From NCBI GenBank assembly GCA_965207995.1, contig OZ242299.1, forward strand, positions 2,170,001 to 2,234,000: a stretch of 64,000 nucleotides of DNA, written 5' to 3'. The DNA comes from DAOUKH01 sp965207995 (GTDB lineage: Bacteria; Chloroflexota; Dehalococcoidia; SHYB01). Both the position numbers and the translations under genes were made by a program. The notes beneath the pieces are model-generated. The model searched no databases, was not told the DNA's origin, and was given only the letters and a program-made list of their open reading frames with translations. Numbering within the stretch: the first letter of the stretch is position 1; each line of letters begins with the position of its first letter. Positions 51,391 to 59,224 of the stretch are shown piece after piece.

Positions 51391-52527
51391 ATGCCCGGTC
51401 AAGGCGACTCCAAGAGGCCCGTGCTGCGCACGTCTCTCTGCGACCTGCTCGGCGTCGAATACCCCGTCTGCCTTGCCGGCATGGGCTCCCGCGGACGTGC
51501 CACGCCGCCCCCGCTCGTCGCCGCCGTCTCGAACGCCGGCGGGCTCGGAGTGCTAGGGGGCGCGAACCTCACCCCGGACGAGATCCGCGACCGCATCCGA
51601 GAGGTCAAGACGCTCACGGACAAGCCGTTCGCGGTCAACCTGCTCTTTCCGGCGAGCATGAGCCAGGCCGAGAATTCCCGGTCGCAAATCCGCGACCTCT
51701 TGCAGCGGGACTACCCCAAGCATGTCGCGTTCGTGAAAGAACTCCTGCGGGAGTTCGACCTGCAAGAGGCGCCGGTCGAGCAGGAGAGCGTGCTCGCAAC
51801 CGGAGACATCCAAGAACAGTTCCAAGTCGTGTTGGACGAAAGAGTCCCCATTCTCTCCGCCGGGCTGGGAGACCCGTCGTGGGCGGTCCCGCCGGCGAGG
51901 GAACAAGGGATGAAGGTCATCGGGCTCGCCGGATCGGTGCGCAACGCGATGCGCCAGGTGGAGGCGGGCGTCGACGCCATCGTGGCGCAGGGGTACGAGG
52001 CCGGCGGCCACACCGGCCGGATCGCGACGTTTCCTCTGGTCCCTCAGGTGGTGGACGCCGTGGCCCCGACGCCGGTGCTGGCGGCGGGGGGCATCGGCGA
52101 CGGGCGGGGCCTCGCCGCCGCGCTGGCTCTGGGGGCGGTGGGGGTCTGGGTCGGCACGACTTTCCTTACCTCGCTCGAGAGCCGTATCTGGGACGTCCAG
52201 AAGGAAGAAATCTTGGGGGCGCGGTCGGAGGACTTCCCGGTCACGAGGGCGTACACCGGAAAGACGGCACGCGACTACAAGAACGTCGTCATAGACGCCT
52301 GGGAGTCGTCTGATCTGGAGCCGCTCCCCATGCCGTTGCAGCAAGTGCTGATGGAGGACTTCTCGTCGGCGGCCATGGCCGGGGGGCGGTACGACCTGGT
52401 CAACAGCCCGGCGGGCCAGATCGGCGGCATGCACACCGAGTTGAAACCCGCGGAGCGCATCCTGCGGGAGATGGTCGAAGGCGCGGCTGCCATCATCGCG
52501 GAGCAGCAGGACTTCCTTGGTCCGTAG
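51391..52527 (+). CDS. Nitronate monooxygenase (2-nitropropane dioxygenase family)
   Basis: A 378-residue FMN-dependent TIM-barrel protein. LLGVEYPVCLAGMGSRG opens it, LVAAVSNAGGLGVLGGANLTPDEIRDRI is the usual second block, and VDAIVAQGYEAGGHTGRIATFPLVPQVVDAV holds the EAGGH segment with the catalytic histidine. APTPVLAAGGIGDGRGLAAALALGAVGVWVGTTFLTS is the FMN phosphate site. The family oxidises alkyl nitronates, but some members are enoyl reductases. It is the first gene of the rightward cluster to 63548. The next gene starts 89 bases after its stop. Confidence 0.92.
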   Translation: MPGQGDSKRPVLRTSLCDLLGVEYPVCLAGMGSRGRATPPPLVAAVSNAGGLGVLGGANLTPDEIRDRIREVKTLTDKPFAVNLLFPASMSQAENSRSQIRDLLQRDYPKHVAFVKELLREFDLQEAPVEQESVLATGDIQEQFQVVLDERVPILSAGLGDPSWAVPPAREQGMKVIGLAGSVRNAMRQVEAGVDAIVAQGYEAGGHTGRIATFPLVPQVVDAVAPTPVLAAGGIGDGRGLAAALALGAVGVWVGTTFLTSLESRIWDVQKEEILGARSEDFPVTRAYTGKTARDYKNVVIDAWESSDLEPLPMPLQQVLMEDFSSAAMAGGRYDLVNSPAGQIGGMHTELKPAERILREMVEGAAAIIAEQQDFLGP

Positions 52528-52559
52528 CCGGCCTCCCGGCGTGGCCGCCTCGCGTTTGC

Positions 52560-52588
52560 TTGACATTGATTACCCGTTCGGCTACACC
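52560..52588 (+). promoter_or_regulatory. Possible promoter of the second amidohydrolase gene
   Basis: A consensus -35 TTGACA (52560-52565) is followed after 17 bases by a weak -10 TACACC (52583-52588). It lies in the gap between nitronate monooxygenase and the amidohydrolase. Confidence 0.4.
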
Positions 52589-52615
52589 TGTACGACCGGG
52601 TTTGAGGGGGGCGCG

Positions 52616-53746
52616 ATGGCGAAGGGTGGATTCAAGATCATGGACTCGGACATGCACGTGTTCGAGCCCCCCGACCTGTGGCAACGCTACACCGCTCCCG
52701 AGTTCCGGGACAGCGCACCCCGCTGCATGACGGACGAACCTCGGGACTTCGCCATGGAGTTCCTGGGGGAGATCATCCCTGTTCCTTCATTGCATGAAGA
52801 CGAAGTCAGCATCGAGGCGCGTCGTCAGACGGAGGAGACCCAGTCCCGCCAGTACGCACATGCCATCGAGCGCATGTGGGACGCGGAGTCCCAAGTCCAG
52901 GCGATGGACTCCGAGGGGATCGACGTCGCGGCCATGTATCCCAGCCGGGGCCTCATGCCCCTCGCCATCGACGGTATCGACCCCGCCTTGGGCGCCGCCG
53001 TCGCCGCGGCCTACAACGACTGGCTCCACGAGTTCTGCCAGCGGGACCCCGACCGGATGTTTGGCGTCGCGATGGTGTCCCTGCACGACGTGCCCTCCGC
53101 TGTGGAAGAGGCGCGGCGAACGGTGCGGGACTATGGGTTCCGGGGCGTCTTCCTGCGGCCGAACTTCATCAATGGGCGCCCTTGGCACGACTCCTACTAC
53201 GATCCGTTCTGGGCCGCGGTCGAGGAGCTCGACATCGGCGTCGGCTTCCACGAGGGAGGGGCCATTCCCGCCGCGCAGGTCGGGAAGGAACTCGAGTCGG
53301 AGGCGCTCCACCATATCGTCTCGCACCCCCTGGAAATGATGTTGGCTGGGGTGAGCCTCATCGGGGGCGGGGTGTTCGAGCGGTTCCCAGGGCTGCGCGT
53401 GGCGTTTCTGGAGGCGAACTGTTCGTGGGTTCCCTGGATGCTTTGGCGGATGGACGACGTGCTGGAGCCGACGACGTGGGCGGGCCTCCAACATCTCGAC
53501 CTCAAGCGCAGGCCCAGCGAGTATTTCGAGCGCCATTGCTATGTTTCGATCGAGCCCGATGAAGATCCGGCCAAGAACGTCTTGGACCTGATCGGACTGA
53601 AGAACATCGTCTTTTCGACCGACTATCCTCATCTCGACTCCAAGTTCCCCAAGGCCGTCGACTACTTCCTCGAACAACCGATCACGCCGGACGAAAAGCG
53701 GCGGTTCCTCTGGGAGAACTGCGCCCGCTTCTACGGGTTCGCCTGA
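52616..53746 (+). CDS. Amidohydrolase family 2 (TIM-barrel metal-dependent hydrolase)
   Basis: A 376-residue ACMSD-like amidohydrolase. IMDSDMHVFEPPDLWQRYTAPEF has the D-x-H start as DMH. AYNDWLHEFCQRDPDRMFGVAMVSLHD, GFHEGGAIPAAQ, VAFLEANCSWVPWMLWRMDD and IVFSTDYPHLDSKFP follow in the same order as in the gene at 49333. ATG 52616 has GAGGGGGG eight bases before it; the open frame upstream is not conserved. It sits between a nitronate monooxygenase and an alcohol dehydrogenase in what looks like a catabolic gene set. Confidence 0.9.
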   Translation: MAKGGFKIMDSDMHVFEPPDLWQRYTAPEFRDSAPRCMTDEPRDFAMEFLGEIIPVPSLHEDEVSIEARRQTEETQSRQYAHAIERMWDAESQVQAMDSEGIDVAAMYPSRGLMPLAIDGIDPALGAAVAAAYNDWLHEFCQRDPDRMFGVAMVSLHDVPSAVEEARRTVRDYGFRGVFLRPNFINGRPWHDSYYDPFWAAVEELDIGVGFHEGGAIPAAQVGKELESEALHHIVSHPLEMMLAGVSLIGGGVFERFPGLRVAFLEANCSWVPWMLWRMDDVLEPTTWAGLQHLDLKRRPSEYFERHCYVSIEPDEDPAKNVLDLIGLKNIVFSTDYPHLDSKFPKAVDYFLEQPITPDEKRRFLWENCARFYGFA

Positions 53747-53828
53747 GTCGTTGCCTGCTACTGCTGGGAACGGGTCCGCGAGCCGTCCTTGGTGGGGCTA
53801 CTGCATCCGAATCTAGAGATTGGAGAGT

Positions 53829-54971
53829 ATGGCTATAGGCAACGGAGCTTCAGTCACCGGACGGGTCGCGGTGCTGAAGGACGCACAACTGGGTTTCGAG
53901 CTCCAAGAGTATGAAGTCCCGGAGCCCGAGCCGGGCGCCATGGTGATCAAGGTCTCGATGGCCGGCGTGTGCGGCTCCGACCTGCATGCGTGGCGCGGCG
54001 ACATCGGGGACAGCGCACCCTGGGGAGCCGTGCAGAGCGTCGGCGTGACGCAGGGCCACGAGATGGTCGGCTCGGTCTACCGGCTTGGGACGGGAGTCAC
54101 GTCCGACGCCCTGGGCCGTCCGCTGCGGGAAGGCGACCGGATCTGCCACATGCTGAGCCTGGGCTGCTTCCATTGCCACGCGTGTGCACGCGGCCTGTAT
54201 AACCTCTGCCAGAACCTCCGCGGGCTGTTCCGTCCCGCCGGGGAGTGGCCGTACTTCACCGGTACCTTCTCCGACTACTACTACCTTCCCCCGGTTCACT
54301 TCGCGTACCGCGTCCCCGACGAGCTTCCCGATAGCCTGGTTGCCTCCGTCAACTGCGCGATGTCGGCGGTGATGCAGGGGTTGACCACCGTAGGCGTGCT
54401 GGAGGGGGAGGCCGTCGTCATCCAAGGCGCGGGCGGGCTCGGACTCTCCGCGACTGCCATCGCCAAGGACATGGGCGCCTACCCCATCATCGTCCTCGAC
54501 CGGCTGGAACCACGGCTGCAGTTGGCCGCGGAGTTCGGGGCCGACTACACCATCAACGTACAAGAAACCGCCTCGGCGGACGAGCGCGTCGAGCGCGTCC
54601 GGGAGCTCACCGAGGGGGTGGGCGCCAACGTGGTGGTCGAGCTCGTGGGGCTGGCGGAGCTGCTGCCCGAGGGCGTCGACATGCTGCGGGCCGGCGGCAC
54701 GTTCCTCGAAATCGGCAACATGGTCTGGGGCAAGACGGTGCCGTTCGATCCCTCGACCATGCTTTCAGGAAAGCGGATCATCGGATCGGCCGGCTCGCAG
54801 CCATGGGTGATTCCGAAGGTGCTCCAGTTCCTCCAGAAAAACCGCGAGCGCTTTCCGTTCGAGAAACTCGCGTCGCACACGTTCCCGTTGGACAAGATCA
54901 ACGAGGCGTTCGCGGAGGCGGAGTGGGCCGGCCGCCATACGAACGTCGTACGAGCGTACCTGACGCCATGA
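53829..54971 (+). CDS. Zinc-dependent medium-chain alcohol dehydrogenase
   Basis: A 380-residue MDR-superfamily dehydrogenase. The catalytic zinc site is in AGVCGSDLHAWRGD and GHEMVGSV; the structural zinc site is the four-cysteine run CFHCHACARGLYNLC. The Rossmann motif is VIQGAGGLGLSATAIAKDMGAYPIIVLDRLEPRL, where the strand-ending aspartate favours NAD+. It oxidises an alcohol to an aldehyde or ketone. ATG 53829 follows GGAGAGT; a TTG at 53820 is possible. The LLM monooxygenase begins 10 bases after its stop, so the two are co-transcribed, and its aldehyde product could feed that enzyme. Confidence 0.93.
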   Translation: MAIGNGASVTGRVAVLKDAQLGFELQEYEVPEPEPGAMVIKVSMAGVCGSDLHAWRGDIGDSAPWGAVQSVGVTQGHEMVGSVYRLGTGVTSDALGRPLREGDRICHMLSLGCFHCHACARGLYNLCQNLRGLFRPAGEWPYFTGTFSDYYYLPPVHFAYRVPDELPDSLVASVNCAMSAVMQGLTTVGVLEGEAVVIQGAGGLGLSATAIAKDMGAYPIIVLDRLEPRLQLAAEFGADYTINVQETASADERVERVRELTEGVGANVVVELVGLAELLPEGVDMLRAGGTFLEIGNMVWGKTVPFDPSTMLSGKRIIGSAGSQPWVIPKVLQFLQKNRERFPFEKLASHTFPLDKINEAFAEAEWAGRHTNVVRAYLTP

Positions 54972-54981
54972 GGTCAACGGC

Positions 54982-56082
54982 ATGAAGTTCGGCCTGTTCA
55001 TGATGCCGCTGCATCACCCGACGGAGAATCCGACGCTCGCGTTCCAGCGGGACCTCCAACTGATCGAGTACGTGGAGGGACTGGGTTTCGAGGAGATATG
55101 GGTCGGCGAGCACCACACGGGGGGATGGGAGACCATCCCATCGCCGGACATCTTCATCAGCGCGGCCGCGCAGCGCACAAAGAGAATCCGCATCGGCACC
55201 GGGGTGGTCAGTCTGCCCTTCCAGCACCCGTTCCTGGTAGCGGAGCGGATGGCCTTCCTAGACCACCTCACCTACGGCCGGACGATGCTGGGTGTTGGGC
55301 CGGGCGTGCTGCCGGCGGACGCCAAGCTGTTCGGTATCGACGCCTCGGATCTCCGCCCAATGTTGAACGAAGCGCTGGAGATCATCCTCAAGCTCTACCG
55401 GGAACCAGGCCCGGTGACGTTTGAGGGAGAGCACTGGACCCTCAAGGATATGGCGCTGCAACTCAGACCATACCAGAAGCCCCACCTGCCGTTGGCCGTG
55501 GCCAGCGCGGGGGGCTCCAACAGCTTGGAGCTGGCCGGCAAGTACGGGCTGCTGCTACTGTCCGCGTTATTCTCGGTGGGACAAAGCGCCCAGGGGCTGG
55601 CTCAAGGCTGGGAGAAGGTGGAGGAGGCGGCGCAGGCCCATGGCCGGACGGCCAGCCGCGACGACTGGCGGATCGCCAGCTACGTGTACGTCGGCGATAC
55701 GACGCAGGGTGCGCTGGACGATGTCCGCGGCGGCTCCAGCCGCGAGGAGGATGAGTACCTTGCCCATACGGGTTATCCTTGGCCGGGACGGATATGGATG
55801 GTGGGAGACCCCGATCACGTCGCGCGGCAGATCAAGAACCTGGAAGACGAGACCGGCGGCTTCGGCGGCCTCTTACTTGTGTCGCCCGAATGGACGTCGA
55901 CCGAGAAATGGAACCACAGCCTCGATCTCTTCGCCCGGTATGTGATGCCCCAGTTCCAGGACAGCTTGGGGCCGGTCAGAGGCGCATACGAACGCATGGT
56001 GCACGACAACGAAGCCGGACTGCTCGGCAACCCGGCAAGCCAACCGGCGCCGAGCCCTTCAGAGAAGACATTTGTCGATTGA
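54982..56082 (+). CDS. LLM class flavin-dependent monooxygenase
   Basis: A 366-residue luciferase-like TIM barrel: KFGLFMMPLHHPTENPTLAFQRDLQLIEYVEGLGFEEIWVGEHHTGGWE at the N-terminus, IRIGTGVVSLPFQHPFLVAERMAFLDHLTYGRTMLGVGPGVLPADA, then LPLAVASAGGSNSLELAGKYGLLLLS. The EHH and FQHP segments are typical of the FMN-using alkanal monooxygenase branch, unlike the LLM protein at 32515. A flavin reductase partner is expected but none is in the window. SAR202-type Chloroflexota are known for many such genes. Confidence 0.92.
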   Translation: MKFGLFMMPLHHPTENPTLAFQRDLQLIEYVEGLGFEEIWVGEHHTGGWETIPSPDIFISAAAQRTKRIRIGTGVVSLPFQHPFLVAERMAFLDHLTYGRTMLGVGPGVLPADAKLFGIDASDLRPMLNEALEIILKLYREPGPVTFEGEHWTLKDMALQLRPYQKPHLPLAVASAGGSNSLELAGKYGLLLLSALFSVGQSAQGLAQGWEKVEEAAQAHGRTASRDDWRIASYVYVGDTTQGALDDVRGGSSREEDEYLAHTGYPWPGRIWMVGDPDHVARQIKNLEDETGGFGGLLLVSPEWTSTEKWNHSLDLFARYVMPQFQDSLGPVRGAYERMVHDNEAGLLGNPASQPAPSPSEKTFVD

Positions 56083-56137
56083 TTGTGGTGGCCGATAGAC
56101 CGTTGCGACGCAACGGAAGGAAAGGAGTGGGCCAATC

Positions 56138-57946
56138 ATGAGGTTACCGAGATACTTCGTAGCCCTGGTGTCGCTGCTCGCGGCATTGGCGCTGTTGGTG
56201 GGCGCCTGCAGCGGGCCGGACGGACCCCCGGGCCCGGCAGGGCCGGCAGGGCCGGCAGGACCGGCAGGGCCGGCGGGGCCGGCAGGGCCGGCGGGGCCGG
56301 CGGGAGCGGAAGGACCGGCGGGTGAAGGCGCGATGATGCCGGAGCCGACGGCTATGCCTGAGCCCACGGCGACGGCCATGCCCGAACCTACGGCGACCCC
56401 GGTACCCACGGCCACGCCGATACCCACGGCCACGCCAGTACCGGCGCCGACGGCCGATGCGAGACGGGGCGGCGAGTTCATCGGCGTGCAGTTCGCCAGC
56501 CCGGCCGACCTCGATCCGATCGCGGCCCGCTCCGTGGAGTTCTTCCACGGCGTCGGCCAGGCATACAGCCAGCTCGTCCAGTACAACTTCGAGCAGCCGA
56601 TCGACGCCATCATCCCCGACCTCGCCGAGAGCTGGGAGGTTGAAGGCGGACAGGTCTACACCTTCACCCTTCGCGAAGGCGTGACTTGGCACGACGGCAC
56701 CCCGCTCGTGGCTGAAGACGTCGTCTGGGCCATTGGGAAGCTGCAGGAAGTGGAAGGGCAGCGCCGCGGCGAGTTCGCCTCCGTCGAAAGCGTCGAAGCC
56801 CCGGACGATCGTACTGTCCGCATGACGCTGGTGAAGCCGCGCGTCTCATGGCTGGCGGTGCTCGGCCTGTACACGGGCCCGATTGCGCCGAGGCATGTCT
56901 ATGAGGCCACCGGCGGCGACCTCACCCAAGGCCCGGTGGTTGGCACCGGCCCCTTCATGTTCCAGGAATACGAGCTGGACCAGCACATTGAGATGGTCCG
57001 CTACGACAACTTCTACGAGCCGGGGGTTCCCTACCTGGACCTCATCCGCGTCCTGATCATCCCGGACGAGGCGACCCGTCTGGCCGCCTTCCGGACCGGG
57101 CGAGTCCACACGCTCTGGATGGGCGCGACGTGGGTGAACAGGCTGCAGGTGGAAGACCTCCAGCGCAGCGTGCCCGACCTCTCGCCCAACGAGCATGAGG
57201 CGATGCAGGCCAAGATCATCCTGGTCAACTCCAATACACCGCCCTTCGATGACGTTCGGGTGCGGCGGGCGATGTTCCTGGCAGTCGACCGTTGGGCCGC
57301 GCTGCAAGTCCTGCCGGATACGGTGAGACCCGCAGGCCCCGTGGTGCCGCCGAACTGGGCGATACCGGACGACGAGCTGTTCCAGATGCCCGGCTACCGC
57401 CAGGGCGACGCGAAGGAGCAGGACCGCGAGGAGGCCAGGGCTTTGCTCGCTGAGGCGGGCTATCCCGACGGCTTCGAGACGTCCATCTTGACGATCGCGG
57501 ACCTCCAGCGGCACGTGGACCTCTCGGTGTTCATCGTCGACCAGCTCGCGACGGTCGGCATCAACGTCGAGAACAAGCTGTTGCCGGTGGGGGACTGGTT
57601 CGGGCCGTTCGCTCAGACCTTCGACTTCGCGCTCATCACGGTCGAGGCCAACGTCCAATATCCGGACCCGGACTCGGCCGCGGGCAACATCATGCCGGGC
57701 ATCTGGACCCACCTGGAAGACCAGCAGATGTTCGACCTGTTCGACGCTCAGAGCAACGAGACCGATCAAGACCAACGGCGCGAGATCGTGAAGGACCTCC
57801 AGCTTCGCATGATGGAAGTCGTGAACATGGTGCCGATCGCATGGTTCAACGACTTCTATCCGACCCGGCCGGAGGTGCAAGACTTCGTGGCGCCGCTCGG
57901 CGTCTGGAGCCGCCATCGCCTCGACCGCGTCTGGTTGGAGAGCTAG
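56138..57946 (+). CDS. ABC transporter solute-binding lipoprotein (family 5) with collagen-like linker
   Basis: A 602-residue lipoprotein. The signal peptide ends in the lipobox LVGAC (Cys24). Residues 26-64 are 13 Gly-X-Y triplets (GPD, GPP, eight GPA, GAE, GPA, GEG). Residues 65-105 are a PEPTATPVPT-type Pro/Thr linker. From about 110 the family 5 (peptide/nickel/dipeptide) binding fold follows: GGEFIGVQFASPADLDPIAARS, IIPDLAESWEVEGGQVYTFTLREGVTWHDGTPLVAEDVVWAI, VGTGPFMFQEY, FDDVRVRRAMFLAVDR. It binds a solute outside the membrane for the permeases at 61714 and 62667. It does not have to be a peptide. Confidence 0.94.
   Translation: MRLPRYFVALVSLLAALALLVGACSGPDGPPGPAGPAGPAGPAGPAGPAGPAGPAGAEGPAGEGAMMPEPTAMPEPTATAMPEPTATPVPTATPIPTATPVPAPTADARRGGEFIGVQFASPADLDPIAARSVEFFHGVGQAYSQLVQYNFEQPIDAIIPDLAESWEVEGGQVYTFTLREGVTWHDGTPLVAEDVVWAIGKLQEVEGQRRGEFASVESVEAPDDRTVRMTLVKPRVSWLAVLGLYTGPIAPRHVYEATGGDLTQGPVVGTGPFMFQEYELDQHIEMVRYDNFYEPGVPYLDLIRVLIIPDEATRLAAFRTGRVHTLWMGATWVNRLQVEDLQRSVPDLSPNEHEAMQAKIILVNSNTPPFDDVRVRRAMFLAVDRWAALQVLPDTVRPAGPVVPPNWAIPDDELFQMPGYRQGDAKEQDREEARALLAEAGYPDGFETSILTIADLQRHVDLSVFIVDQLATVGINVENKLLPVGDWFGPFAQTFDFALITVEANVQYPDPDSAAGNIMPGIWTHLEDQQMFDLFDAQSNETDQDQRREIVKDLQLRMMEVVNMVPIAWFNDFYPTRPEVQDFVAPLGVWSRHRLDRVWLES
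56228..56306 (+). repeat. 9-bp tandem repeat encoding Gly-Pro-Ala triplets
   Basis: Eight consecutive GG(G/A/C)CCGGC(A/G) units encode the GPA triplets of the lipoprotein's collagen-like segment. Near identity at the DNA level suggests that the number of units can change by slippage. Confidence 0.9.
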
Positions 57947-57973
57947 CACCTCTCACATAGCGAGGAATCTGGG

Positions 57974-58011
57974 CTCCACGGGGCGGCTCGCACCGCGACC
58001 GTCCCGTGGAG
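57974..58011 (+). other. Intercistronic hairpin after the solute-binding protein gene
   Basis: CTCCACGGG (57974-57982) pairs perfectly with CCCGTGGAG (58003-58011), and GCGG/CCGC can pair inside. No T-run follows. Such hairpins after binding-protein genes often protect that part of the mRNA, so more binding protein than permease is made; that role here is inference. Confidence 0.6.
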
Positions 58012-58056
58012 TACCATGCCTCCCGAACTTCAGCCGCCCATGGGGGAAATTAACTG

Positions 58057-59190
58057 ATGACCACGGACAGGGACGAAATCCTGGCGTTGTATGAAGGGCA
58101 GGCCCGCGACGAAGTCGAGGACTTGCTCTCCAAAGTCGGCGTCATCCAACAATCCACCTACACGTACAACAAGTACGCGACGACCGACTCGATACGACAC
58201 TTCGCCGAGGGCATCGGCGACGACAACCCCCTATGGTCGGACGAGGACTATGGGTCGAAGACGAGATACGGATCGGTCATCGCCCCCCCTAGCTTCATTT
58301 GGAGCTGCAACCCGGACGGCGGCTACTATCTCGACCACTTCACGGGTCTGATGATTGGGTCGGTCTACAAGTTCTACAAGCCGATCAATGCCGGCGAGCG
58401 GATTGACGTGACGTGGACGATCCCCGAGGTCAGGACCCAGCACACCCGCCACGCCAGCCCCGCGCTCCGGGAGCCGCACCAGTACTTCTACCGGGACAAG
58501 GACGGCGACCTCTTCGCCGAGCTGATTCAGATCGAATACCGCTTCCTCCGCAAGGACATCAACCACGACCAATACCTCGCCGAGGAGGTCACGCGGCCGA
58601 CCTATACCGACGAGGAGCTTCAGGCGATCGACGATTGCTACGCGGCGGAACAGCGGCGGGGCGCCGAGCCCCGGTACTGGGAAGACGTCAACGTAGGCGA
58701 TGAGTTGCCCACCATCGTCAAGGGTCCTTGGAGCATCCGCGACGCGGTCTCCTACTACATGGGGATCGGCTCGGAGCCGCATTCCGCCTTTCGCAACTTC
58801 TGGAAATACAAGGCAAACGCGCGCCCCTACTACATTCTGGTCGACCCCGTGTCCGGCCTTCCCGAGGTCATGCGGATGCACCACGTGGGGACGGCCCATG
58901 CGCGCGCCCGTGGGTTCCCGTTCGCGTTCGAGGTCGGCCCCAGCCGGGTCGCCAGCCAGATGCATTGCATCACGAACTGGATGGGCGACGAGGGCTTCCT
59001 CGTCGACATCGAATCGCGCCTGCGGCGCCCCGTGTGTGAAGGCGACACCTACTGGTTGAGCGGCACGGTCACGAAGAAGCTGGAAGACGACCGTGGGCGC
59101 CTCGTCAAGGTGGAGATCACAGCGGTCAATCAACGCGGCGAGGAAACCGCGCCCGCCTGGGCCACCATAGCGCTGCCGAGCCGCGGTTGA
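58057..59190 (+). CDS. MaoC-like hydratase/dehydratase, double hotdog
   Basis: A 377-residue protein with two hotdog modules. The first (about residues 30-170) has YNKYATTDSIRHFAEGIGDDNPLWSDEDYG, VIAPPSFIWSCNPDGG, a MaoC/FAS1-type N-terminal dehydratase pattern with Asp-Asn-Pro. The second (about 205-370) has YWEDVNVGDELPTIVKGPWSIRDAVSYYMGIG, where MaoC enzymes usually have a Gly-Asp-x-Asn-Pro-x-His motif, but here the H-containing loop is changed. It probably hydrates or dehydrates an acyl-CoA. It sits between a transporter binding protein and a CoA transferase. Confidence 0.85.
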   Translation: MTTDRDEILALYEGQARDEVEDLLSKVGVIQQSTYTYNKYATTDSIRHFAEGIGDDNPLWSDEDYGSKTRYGSVIAPPSFIWSCNPDGGYYLDHFTGLMIGSVYKFYKPINAGERIDVTWTIPEVRTQHTRHASPALREPHQYFYRDKDGDLFAELIQIEYRFLRKDINHDQYLAEEVTRPTYTDEELQAIDDCYAAEQRRGAEPRYWEDVNVGDELPTIVKGPWSIRDAVSYYMGIGSEPHSAFRNFWKYKANARPYYILVDPVSGLPEVMRMHHVGTAHARARGFPFAFEVGPSRVASQMHCITNWMGDEGFLVDIESRLRRPVCEGDTYWLSGTVTKKLEDDRGRLVKVEITAVNQRGEETAPAWATIALPSRG

Positions 59191-59224
59191 AGACACCCGA
59201 CGGCTCGACCGCCGTGGAGGCCCT

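Noticed and set aside
56228..56306. CRISPR-like or minisatellite array
   Set aside because: The 9-bp units have no spacers and encode Gly-Pro-Ala in a protein with a clear signal peptide and binding domain.
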